A stretch of 64,000 nucleotides of DNA from Candidatus Melainabacteria bacterium (GTDB lineage Bacteria; Cyanobacteriota; Vampirovibrionia; Obscuribacterales; Obscuribacteraceae), in assembly GCA_016716405.1 (NCBI GenBank), contig JADJWK010000003.1, positions 1 to 64,000 on the forward strand. The letters run 5' to 3'. The position numbers and the translations under genes are program-made. This document shows positions 8,887 to 15,965 of this stretch, one piece after another. The notes below the pieces were generated by a model. That model was not told the origin of the DNA and searched no databases. It worked only from the letters and a program-made list of their open reading frames with translations. How positions within the stretch are numbered: the first letter of the stretch is position 1; each line of letters begins with the position of its first letter.

Positions 8887-9636
8887 ATGGCGAAGATTCT
8901 ACTGGTCGAAGACAACGAGGATATGGCTCTGCTGGTCAGCGATGGGCTCAGTGCCGAGCGCCATATCGTCGAGAGCTTCGGCGACGGGCTCGAGGCCATG
9001 GAGGCTCTCAGGATGAATGACTACGATGTCATTATCCTCGATTGGCAGCTTCCGGGGATGAGCGGTCTGGACATCCTCAAGAATTATCGGTCCGCCGGTG
9101 GCAGCGCCCCGGTAGTCATGCTCACCGGCAAGGGCGCCATCGCCGAGAAAGAGCAGGGACTCGATTCCGGTGCCGACGACTATGTCACCAAGCCCTTCGA
9201 TGTTCGCGAGCTGGCGGCGAGAGTTCGCTCGCTTCTGCGGCGACCGCGGCAGATGGCGTCGGAGGCCCTGATCTGTGGCGATCTGATGTTGGATCCGGTG
9301 CGCTTCCGGATCGCTCGCGGGGACAAGGAGCTGCGCCTGCTGCCCAGGGACTTCGCCCTGCTGGAGTTCTTGATGCGGCATCCCACCGAAATCTTCAGCG
9401 TCGATACTTTGCTCGCCAGGGTCTGGCACTACGATTCGGACGCAACTCCGGATGGCGTCCGAATGGCGATCAGTCGCATTCGCAAAGTCGTCGACGACGG
9501 CGACAAATCCGCGTCGATCATCGAGAATGTCGCCCGCGTCGGCTATCGACTCCGGCAGCGCTTCAGTCCGGACCAGCTCGACGACGGACGAAAATATGAC
9601 TCTGAGGTCAAGTTTTTCGAAAAAATTTTGACATGA
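8887..9636 (+). CDS. OmpR/PhoB-family response regulator
   Basis: A 249-residue transcription regulator. The receiver domain spans residues 1-~120, with acidic pair E8/D9, phosphoacceptor D52, T79 in MLTGKG and K101 in TKPF. It is followed by a winged-helix DNA-binding domain ending at VARVGYRLRQRF. The following ~22 residues are encoded by the first unit of a 132-bp repeat (9561 onward), and the stop TGA lies inside the repeat. The native C-terminus has therefore been replaced or extended by repeat-derived sequence. It is divergent from the sensor kinase, which it probably serves. ATG 8887 lacks a good ribosome binding site; a GTG at 8872 would add five residues. Confidence 0.92.
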   Translation: MAKILLVEDNEDMALLVSDGLSAERHIVESFGDGLEAMEALRMNDYDVIILDWQLPGMSGLDILKNYRSAGGSAPVVMLTGKGAIAEKEQGLDSGADDYVTKPFDVRELAARVRSLLRRPRQMASEALICGDLMLDPVRFRIARGDKELRLLPRDFALLEFLMRHPTEIFSVDTLLARVWHYDSDATPDGVRMAISRIRKVVDDGDKSASIIENVARVGYRLRQRFSPDQLDDGRKYDSEVKFFEKILT

Positions 9637-9936
9637 CAGTCATATTTTTGCGACGAGACCATTTTTCGATGTCAAGTCGACGAGCGCTAGCGCTCCAGTC
9701 CGGACCGGCTCGACGACGGACGAGAATATGACTCTGAGGTCAAGTTTTTCGAAAAAATTTTGACATGACAGTCATATTTTTGCGACGAGACCATTTTTCG
9801 ATGTCGAGTCGACGAGCGCTAGCGCTTCAGTCCGGACCAGCTCGACGACGGACGAAATTATGACTCTGAGGTCAAGTTTTTCGAAAAAATTTTGACATGA
9901 CAGTCATATTTTGCGACGAGACCATTTTTCGATGTC
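9561..9936. repeat. Three-copy 132-bp direct repeat with long hairpins
   Basis: Units begin at 9561, 9693 and 9825 (the last is cut short near 9936) and differ by a few bases only. Each holds an imperfect inverted repeat of about 59 bp (first copy 9591-9649): AAAATATGACT and GGTCAA on one arm pair with the same sequence read on the other strand, centred on TTTTTCGAAAAA. Each complete unit ends with the palindromic AGCGCTAGCGCT. The first unit overlaps the 3' end and stop of the response-regulator gene. The hairpins may terminate transcription or stabilise RNA. Confidence 0.9.
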
Positions 9937-10157
9937 GATTCGGGCTCTGGTTCTGCCTGATGCCCAGCAAGTTGCCGGGCACAAAGACCCTGTGCGATCT
10001 GCAGAGCCGACTTCTCAGACTGCTGAACAGGCCGCTCCCCTCTGTAAGAGCCTGTTCCATTTGATTTCTCCGCCGGGCAGTCCACTGTCGTCTGCACGTA
10101 CTCATATTTGCGTGAGGTTCCCGTTAGATGGCGGTTCCGCAGGCTCTTTCAATTCTG

Positions 10158-10282
10158 GTCGCGGGAAGGTGCTGGTATTCTTGTCGCGGGAAGGTGCTGG
10201 TATTCTTGTCGCGGGAAGGTGCTGGTATTCTTGTCGCGGGAAGGTGCTGGTATTCTTGGCGCGGGAAGGTGCTAGTATTCTT
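10158..10282. repeat. Five tandem 25-bp repeats upstream of a secreted-protein gene
   Basis: Five head-to-tail 25-bp units share the core CGCGGGAAGGTGCTGGTATT. Units 1-4 are identical and unit 5 has two changes. The array ends 26 bp before the ATG at 10309 and just upstream of its ribosome binding site. The spacing of 25 bp (about 2.4 helical turns) and the promoter-side position fit an array of protein-binding sites or repeated -10-like TATTCT elements. A simple slippage minisatellite is the alternative. Confidence 0.9.
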
Positions 10283-10308
10283 GCCGATCGCCTTGAAGGG
10301 GTTTTGCT

Positions 10309-11109
10309 ATGATGAGTTCCTGGAGTCGTTTGATCGGAAGCCTCCTTTCCCTTTGTTTTGTTTGCTCTGGTTTTTTCGGCTCTTCTGCCCTTGCTGTCAC
10401 CGGCAAGGAAGCGGACGCCAAGCTGGCTAAGATGATCGCCGATATCACGACGACTCAGCAAGACAGCGACGACTATGAAAAGCTGCAGTCCCTCAATGAC
10501 GAGATGCTGAAATACCTCAAGACGGTCGTCGTGCAGCCGGCGGTCATGAGCGATCCGCTCAAGGCTGCGGCAAAGAGTGGGCTTACGGTCCTGACGTCGG
10601 ACGATAAGAAAATCCGGTGCTATTCCTGGGACACTCTTACTGGTGGCACGATGCACTTTTTCTATTCGCTCATCGTATACGACGCGGGCAACAACAAGCT
10701 CAAGACTCTGGTGCTCAATCCCACCGGCAATGAGGGCGATCCGGGCTCGACCTTCGAGGACCTCGATACGGTCAAGACCAGTGACGGCAAGACAGTGTAT
10801 CTGGTGCGCGATCTTTTCATCGGCTCGGGGATGAGCCATGGTAGAACGATAAGCGCCTATGTTATCGCCAACGGCAAATTGACTAAGTATCCGTTCTTCC
10901 AGACCAAGAAGCGAATTCTCAATGCGATTTCCTTCGCCTTCGGCGAGTACGATGAGCGGGCTTGCTTCGAGCTGTCCAGTGACAAGAAGACGCTGAAGGT
11001 GCCTCTGATCAAGGAGCCTCCGGAGGATTCGCCCAGCTCCGGCATCGTCACCGGCAAGTATCTGACCTATTCCTTCAATGGCTCGAAATACGTCTATCAG
11101 ACCAAGTAG
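10309..11109 (+). CDS. Secreted protein of unknown function
   Basis: A 266-residue protein with a clear signal peptide: a short basic start, the hydrophobic stretch LIGSLLSLCFVCSGFFG, and likely cleavage after SALA. The mature part starts with a helical ~45-residue region (KEADAKLAKMIADITTTQ) and then a beta-rich domain with Tyr/Phe-containing strands. No enzymatic motif is recognised. AAGGGG at 10296-10301 is 7 nt before ATG 10309; an ATG follows directly at 10312. The gene sits immediately behind the 25-bp repeat array, which may control it, and is convergent with the MFS gene. Confidence 0.85.
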   Translation: MMSSWSRLIGSLLSLCFVCSGFFGSSALAVTGKEADAKLAKMIADITTTQQDSDDYEKLQSLNDEMLKYLKTVVVQPAVMSDPLKAAAKSGLTVLTSDDKKIRCYSWDTLTGGTMHFFYSLIVYDAGNNKLKTLVLNPTGNEGDPGSTFEDLDTVKTSDGKTVYLVRDLFIGSGMSHGRTISAYVIANGKLTKYPFFQTKKRILNAISFAFGEYDERACFELSSDKKTLKVPLIKEPPEDSPSSGIVTGKYLTYSFNGSKYVYQTK

Positions 11110-11114
11110 ATTTT

Positions 11115-12425
11115 CTATCCGGTTGATTCGGTTTTGAGATGCTCGTCTGGTTTCTGGAAGAGGACGACTCCGAGGACCGATACCAGGCTCAGCACTACAA
11201 GCAACCCGAATGGTGCCGTGAAGGTTCCGGTGTGATGCACCAGAATGCCGGTCACCGCCGGTGCCAGAATGCCTGCCATGGCGAAGCAGCAGTTCATGAT
11301 ACCCTGGCTGGTGGCAGCCCGGTCTCTGGCGAGGTCGCAGTTGAGTGCGTAGAAGGCGGCGTTAGGCATTAGCCCGAAGCCCACGCCGAGAGAGATGGAG
11401 GTAATTGCGACGGTGAGATCGCTGGTCATCATCACGGGCACGAAGCTGATTGCAGAAAGGAGCTGGCAGATCCAGATCATGTGCGAGCGAGCTTTGCGGG
11501 CACTGCCGGTCTTGTGCCAGAGCCAGTCGGAGAGAAAGCCCGCCAGAGCAAGCAAGATGCCGGCGGTGAGCCAGGGGGCGATGAGGAAGACGCCGACCTG
11601 TTTGAGCTTCAGGTGATATGTTCCCTCGAGAAAACCCGGCAGCCACGTGAGGGCGAAAAACAACACGTAGCCGAAGGAGAAGAAAGCCAGGTTGTTGGCT
11701 AGAAGCGAGGGATTGGTGAGCATGAATTTCCAGGTGGTGCTGCCGGCCTGTCGCTCCTGGCTCCTTATCTCATGGATGGAGCGATTGCGGTCCACTTGCC
11801 TGCCTTCGCGAATATGCTTGAGCTCGGCTTCATTGACGAAGGAACTGGCTTCCGGGTAGTCGCGAAAGACAACCAGCCAGACCGCCGCCCATACAATGCC
11901 GAGCAATCCCAGAACGACGAACATCGCTTTCCAGCCCAGGTGGAAAATCAGGGACGTTATCAAGGGAGCGCCGATGACCGAAGCCAGGGGCACCGCCGCC
12001 AGACCCAGCGCCGTCGAGCGCCCGCGCTCCGAAACCGGTAACCAGTCGGCAACCACCCTTGTCAGGGCGGGAAAGTGCGGACCTTCCGCAACTCCCAGCA
12101 GGGTCCGGAGCAGGAACAATATCCAGAAACCGCTTGCCAGCCCCATCATGGCGGTGCACGCCGACCAGAGGAAGGCTGCCGCCGCCCAGATCCGGTGCGA
12201 GCCCCATTTGTCAACGATAATGCCCCCGGCAACGGTCATGATCATGTAGCCGATACCGAATGCGGAGGCGACGAAGCCGAAGTCCTGGTCGTTGAGCCCG
12301 AACTCCTCTTTGATAGCGGTGATGGCGTAGGAGATTGCCGAGCGGTCGAGATAATTGACCATGGTGATGAAAAAAACGAGGCCGAGCACGACCCAGCGAA
12401 AGCTCGTTTTTTCCTTGTCGGACAC
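11115..12425 (-). CDS. MFS transporter, ACS (anion:cation symporter)-like
   Basis: A 436-residue inner-membrane transporter with about 12 membrane helices in two halves and a charged central loop (around EAELKHIREGRQVDRNRS). The motif GGIIVDKWGSHR after helix 2 is the major-facilitator signature. RTLLGVAEGPHFPALTRVVADWLP in helix 4 is typical of the ACS subfamily, which moves organic anions such as hexuronates, glucarate or phthalate. The substrate is not assignable. It starts at GTG 12425 with AGGAG about 10 nt upstream. It is divergent from the trehalase gene. Confidence 0.9.
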   Translation of the reverse strand: MSDKEKTSFRWVVLGLVFFITMVNYLDRSAISYAITAIKEEFGLNDQDFGFVASAFGIGYMIMTVAGGIIVDKWGSHRIWAAAAFLWSACTAMMGLASGFWILFLLRTLLGVAEGPHFPALTRVVADWLPVSERGRSTALGLAAVPLASVIGAPLITSLIFHLGWKAMFVVLGLLGIVWAAVWLVVFRDYPEASSFVNEAELKHIREGRQVDRNRSIHEIRSQERQAGSTTWKFMLTNPSLLANNLAFFSFGYVLFFALTWLPGFLEGTYHLKLKQVGVFLIAPWLTAGILLALAGFLSDWLWHKTGSARKARSHMIWICQLLSAISFVPVMMTSDLTVAITSISLGVGFGLMPNAAFYALNCDLARDRAATSQGIMNCCFAMAGILAPAVTGILVHHTGTFTAPFGLLVVLSLVSVLGVVLFQKPDEHLKTESTG

Positions 12426-12564
12426 CGTATTCTCACTCCTGACGGGGCTGAGGCGTCTATTCTATAGCAGTTGACCGGACAGTTGAAAGGGGGGTGGCGA
12501 ATAGGTATTCCTTTCTGCCTCCAGTTGTTATAGGATCCTGATCCCCTTCGAGACCTCGAAATCC

Positions 12565-13803
12565 ATGCACAATCAGCTGCCTCTTCCCAGCGTGTCCCTG
12601 ATCGACGCTCCGCTTGCCTACATAGACGCTTACTGGAGCAAGATAATCAGGCACAACCCGGAGGACAGGCAGACGCTCATCGGGCTGCCGCATCCGTATC
12701 TGGTCCCCGGTCACGGCGAGATGTTCCAGGAGATGTACTACTGGGACAGCTATTTCATGTCGCTGGGTCTGCTCGATACGGAATACGAGGACATGATCGT
12801 CGGGATGACCCACAACCTCGCTCATCTTTTCAGGCGCTTCGGGCTGATCCCCAACGGCAGCCGTTATTACTTCCTGTCGCGCAGTCAGCCGCCTTTCTTC
12901 ACCAGCATGATCAAACTGGCCTTCGATGTTCTCAAGAAATCCAACGAGGCTGAGGCCCTGGAGTTCTTGAAGGAGATGATTCTGCTGGCCGAAGCCGAGC
13001 AGGAGAATGTCTGGCTCGGCAGGGAGCAGCCGCACCATCGCTTGATGGAGTTCGGGCTGTCTCGCTATTTCGATATCAATTTTCTCGACATGCTGGCTTC
13101 CTGCGAGAGCGGGTGGGATCATTCCACCCGCTGCGAAGATCGCTGGATGCATCATTTGCCGGTGGATCTCAACTCGATTCTCTATGCCCGAGAGATCGAT
13201 CTTGGCGAAGTGTTCGCTCTTCTCGGCGACGACGAGCGAGCTGATTCCTGGAAGGCGCGCGCCGAGGAGCGCGCAGTGACGATGCGCGAAAGGATGTGGC
13301 GAGATGGCTGTGGTTTCTTCTTCGACTACGATCTGGAAAAGAAGAGCAACGACACCAATCCCAGCCTGGCCGGGTTCTTCCCGCTCTGGGCCGGCCTGGC
13401 TACGGACGAGCAGGCCGAGCACATGGTCGAATCTTGGTTGCCCCGCTTCGAGCACGACGGTGGGCTGGTCACGACGCTCGACCAGCAAGCAGGCCGGCAG
13501 TGGGCTTTCCCCAATGGCTGGGCGCCCCTGCAGTGGCTCGTGGTGGAAGGGCTCGACCGCTACGGCTACAGACAGGACGCCAATCGCATCCGGGCGAAAT
13601 GGATCACCAATTGCGCCACCATCTTCGAGCGCACCGGTGCCATGTGGGAGAAGTACAATGTCGTGACACCGGAAATGGTGCCGGAGGGCGGGCTGTACGG
13701 ATCGGTGGCCGGTTTCGGCTGGAGCAATGCCGTCTTCGTCGATTTCGTGAGAAAGCTAAGCGGCCATGTGGCTATGCCTGATGAAGAGGCTTTATCATAC
13801 TGA
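12565..13803 (+). CDS. Trehalase, glycoside hydrolase family 37
   Basis: A 412-residue (alpha/alpha)6-barrel enzyme expected to split trehalose into two glucose molecules. Both family signatures are visible: PGHGEMFQEMYYWDSYF (residues ~48-64) and QWAFPNGWAPLQ (~311-322). ESGWDHSTR supplies the likely acid and PEGGLYGSVAGFGWSN holds the C-terminal catalytic region. There is no signal peptide, so it acts in the cytoplasm like TreF. It is shorter than the ~550 residues of E. coli trehalases, mainly at the N-terminus, as in several bacterial relatives. No strong ribosome binding site is seen before ATG 12565. Confidence 0.93.
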   Translation: MHNQLPLPSVSLIDAPLAYIDAYWSKIIRHNPEDRQTLIGLPHPYLVPGHGEMFQEMYYWDSYFMSLGLLDTEYEDMIVGMTHNLAHLFRRFGLIPNGSRYYFLSRSQPPFFTSMIKLAFDVLKKSNEAEALEFLKEMILLAEAEQENVWLGREQPHHRLMEFGLSRYFDINFLDMLASCESGWDHSTRCEDRWMHHLPVDLNSILYAREIDLGEVFALLGDDERADSWKARAEERAVTMRERMWRDGCGFFFDYDLEKKSNDTNPSLAGFFPLWAGLATDEQAEHMVESWLPRFEHDGGLVTTLDQQAGRQWAFPNGWAPLQWLVVEGLDRYGYRQDANRIRAKWITNCATIFERTGAMWEKYNVVTPEMVPEGGLYGSVAGFGWSNAVFVDFVRKLSGHVAMPDEEALSY

Positions 13804-13827
13804 TAGAACATGCCTTAGTTTCGCTGT

Positions 13828-13941
13828 TTAGATACTAATGAAGAATTCGAGGTCCAGGAGTGACCGGAATCTGCTGTCGAAGATCTTCTGAATTGCCTCA
13901 GGCGAGTTGGCAAGAAAGCCCATGAAGAAGGTGTCCGTCAT
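13828..13941 (-). CDS. Possible 37-residue small protein
   Basis: Between the trehalase stop and the convergent gene at 14020 there is a 37-codon minus-strand ORF starting MTDTFFMGFLANSPEAIQKI and ending with a Phe/Leu-rich stretch. Its codons (TTC, GAC, ATC, CTC, AGC) match local gene usage and the peptide is amphipathic. Only a weak GAAG lies near the start, with an AAGGA 12 nt upstream. It could be real or chance. Confidence 0.35.
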   Translation of the reverse strand: MTDTFFMGFLANSPEAIQKIFDSRFRSLLDLEFFISI

Positions 13942-14019
13942 TCTTCGTGACTGTCCTTGAATCGACTCTGCCTTGATCGAAGTCAGTCTTCTGGCTGGCT
14001 CGACTGACTGGACTCGTCA

Positions 14020-15072
14020 TCAGAGGATTACCGCGTTAGAGGGAAGAGGGCGCAGTAGCAATGGTGTTTCGAGGGGAATTTCGCCCATCATCGAGTCGTC
14101 TTGTGGCCGGCCCACCGATTGTACATTTTTGCCGTCTGTCAGACTGATTCTTCCATCCATCACGACAATCGCGTATGGTAGCTCGACCTTCTCGAGCTCG
14201 GCGTGATTACCGCCTATGAAGGCAATGAAATAGTCGCAGGTCGAGTGCGGCATGATTTTGATCATGGCGCGCTTGTCGGCAGCGTTGACGAGCCGGGTGC
14301 AGGCTTTGCCGGTGGTGGCAACAGCATTAAAGAGTGTGACGATGCCTTTGACCTCATCGGCGGTTAATTTGATTGGATTGCGTCGCATCTCCGAGATTAC
14401 CTGCCTTCGCGGGATCTGCGATTCAGCCCATTGATTGGGGTAGAACACATGATACCGATCCGTGCACTCGAAACCCAGAACCTTGTCTGTGAGATTCTCG
14501 ATCCTCACGTGCATATAGAATTGCTTGCTGCCGGCCGCTTTGTAAGCTGCCCGCTCGGCGGATACCTTCGCCCAGGGCGATCTCGCCATGAGTTTCCAGG
14601 GACTCTTTTCCCGCTTCACCGTGAGCTTTACGGTTACTTCGTCGAAGTTTTCGCCGCGCCAGGCAAGCGAGTGCTCACCGGGTTTCTGGAAAAGGTGACC
14701 GAGGGGATAACGGAACTCGATCTTTTCGCCGGGAGGCAGGCTTGAGAATCTCGAGTCCCTCGGCCCGTTGCCGAACAGCAAAGCCGAATCTTTGTAGATG
14801 CCGCCGTCTACGACGAGAAGAGAGCTGGTGATTTCTGGATTGATGGCCTTGGTGCTGGTGTTCGTCAATGAGAAGTTCACCATCAGGTCGGGCACTGTCT
14901 CGACCGTCAGATTTCCGGACGAGAGGACGAGCTTTGCCGTCAGGGGTTTGTTGCTGTCGTTTGCCCGGCTTTGCGAATTGGCGGGGTCTTTTGCGTCGCA
15001 CATCTGCCACCAGTTCGCCAGGGCGAGGAGCGTAAAAACGGAGATGGTTAGAATTGAAGATCGCCGGGTCAT
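14020..15072 (-). CDS. Secreted protein of unknown function
   Basis: A 350-residue protein with an N-terminal signal sequence (MTRRSSILTISVFTLLALAN) and a beta-rich mature part. The first ~110 mature residues look like an Ig-like domain (LVLSSGNLTVETVPDLMVNFSLTNTSTK, cited in part), followed by a second beta domain with EFRYPLGHLFQKPGEHSL. A C-terminal region has Cys in GFECTD, KACTRL and STCDY. No catalytic motif is recognised. A GGAAG site precedes ATG 15072. It is divergent from the lipoprotein gene at 15187 across 114 bp. Confidence 0.82.
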   Translation of the reverse strand: MTRRSSILTISVFTLLALANWWQMCDAKDPANSQSRANDSNKPLTAKLVLSSGNLTVETVPDLMVNFSLTNTSTKAINPEITSSLLVVDGGIYKDSALLFGNGPRDSRFSSLPPGEKIEFRYPLGHLFQKPGEHSLAWRGENFDEVTVKLTVKREKSPWKLMARSPWAKVSAERAAYKAAGSKQFYMHVRIENLTDKVLGFECTDRYHVFYPNQWAESQIPRRQVISEMRRNPIKLTADEVKGIVTLFNAVATTGKACTRLVNAADKRAMIKIMPHSTCDYFIAFIGGNHAELEKVELPYAIVVMDGRISLTDGKNVQSVGRPQDDSMMGEIPLETPLLLRPLPSNAVIL

Positions 15073-15186
15073 AGTCTTCCTTGTCAGGTAATCAGGAGGA
15101 ACCTTATCTGCATATAACCTGTGATCCGATTCTCAATCTCTTGGCTACGCCTTAGAATAGCATGAATTGAAAGAGGAGAGCGTTCG

Positions 15187-15693
15187 TTGCGAAGAGCTAA
15201 GAGGGGACCTGGCGGATTGGTTGTTTCTTTCCTGTCGGTGCTGGCGCTGTCTGTGATGGCACTTGCCGGTTGCTCGTCCGGCGAGGAGACCAGATTCCTT
15301 GCGGTCGACCGGATTCCGGAGAGCGAAATCCAGTCGATGGGCTATCTGGAGCTCAACGAAGACCAGCCGGGAGAGTGCTTCAACATAGGCAATTACCTGG
15401 TTCCCGGCAAATTCAATGTGGTGTTCCTCTATAGCCCATACGATGAGCAGAGTATGAGCATCAAGCAGCAGTTGCCTTATCTGGCGGAAGCCAGGGACGA
15501 CCTGGCGATTCGTACAGTCAATGTCAATCGCCCGGATGTGCAGGGTATCGATTGGAAGTCACCGATCGCCCAGGTAGAGGGACTGAATTCTCTGCCCTAT
15601 ATTCGAATCTTCGACCCAACCCTGAATATGCGGGCCCACGGAAGGCCGGCCCGCGAGCAGCTCATGCAGTGGCTCGGCGAAATTGGGCGATGA
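15187..15693 (+). CDS. Thioredoxin-fold lipoprotein without the redox Cys pair
   Basis: A 168-residue protein starting at TTG 15187, with AAGAGGAG 8 nt upstream. The N-terminus is a lipoprotein signal with lipobox ALAGC, so the mature protein is membrane-anchored on the outside. The domain matches a thioredoxin fold: NVVFLYSPYDEQSMSIKQQL lies where the active-site helix starts, and SLPYIRIFDP holds the conserved cis-proline strand. The CxxC redox pair is absent (SPYDEQS instead), so disulfide exchange is unlikely. It may be a structural or binding protein. Its last codons (GAA ATT GGG CGA TGA) are the first unit of the 13-bp minisatellite that follows. Confidence 0.8.
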   Translation: MRRAKRGPGGLVVSFLSVLALSVMALAGCSSGEETRFLAVDRIPESEIQSMGYLELNEDQPGECFNIGNYLVPGKFNVVFLYSPYDEQSMSIKQQLPYLAEARDDLAIRTVNVNRPDVQGIDWKSPIAQVEGLNSLPYIRIFDPTLNMRAHGRPAREQLMQWLGEIGR

Positions 15694-15860
15694 AACTGGG
15701 CGCTGAAATGGAGCGATGAAACTGGGCGATGAAACTGGGCGCTGAAACTGGGCGATGAAACTGGGCGATGAAACTGGGCGATGAAACTGGGCGATGAAAT
15801 TGGGCGATGAAATGGGGCGCTGAAATTGGGCGCTGAAACTGGGCGATGAAATGGGGGCGC
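15679..15860. repeat. 13-bp minisatellite, 14 copies, starting inside a gene's last codons
   Basis: Fourteen contiguous 13-bp units of consensus GAAACTGGGCGAT, with variants such as GAAATTGGGCGAT and GAAACTGGGCGCT. The first unit encodes the end and stop of the lipoprotein gene (stop at 15691-15693). Because 13 is not a multiple of 3, all frames are read in turn. Confidence 0.95.
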
Positions 15861-15908
15861 GGAGCGAGCCTGCTTTCGGACCCGGGCACCAGCGCCGTCA
15901 CGTTGTGG

Positions 15909-15965
15909 TTATTCGAACAGGCTAGAGTTGCGGTAGTTCGTTACCACAAGCGTTACTTTTGCCAT
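15909..15965 (-). CDS. Possible 18-residue leader-like peptide
   Basis: Minus-strand ATG 15965, AAGGAG five nt upstream, 18 codons (MAKVTLVVTNYRNSSLFE) and TAA. The ribosome binding site is as good as those of confirmed neighbours, yet the ORF overlaps the start of the plus-strand giant gene head-on. That giant start has no ribosome binding site. The ORF is very short, so chance is the default view. Confidence 0.22.
   Translation of the reverse strand: MAKVTLVVTNYRNSSLFE

Noticed and set aside
9561..10282. Possible CRISPR arrays
   Set aside because: The 132-bp and 25-bp units are contiguous with no variable spacers and no cas genes are near.
9911..10312. Plus-strand 133-codon ORF running through the 25-bp repeats
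   Set aside because: No ribosome binding site, and its second half is just the repeat read in rotating frames (GRGKVLVFLSREG).
10102..10839. Minus-strand 245-codon ORF over the 25-bp repeats and the secreted-protein gene
   Set aside because: It lies opposite a gene with a clear signal peptide; its repeat part is an artefact of the array.
12457..13488. Minus-strand 343-codon ORF opposite trehalase
   Set aside because: The plus strand carries both trehalase signatures; the minus frame is a GC-driven shadow.
15662..15901. Minus-strand ORF with SFIAQFHRPVSAP repeats
   Set aside because: It is the 13-bp minisatellite translated (3 x 13 bp gives a 13-residue period); no start signal.
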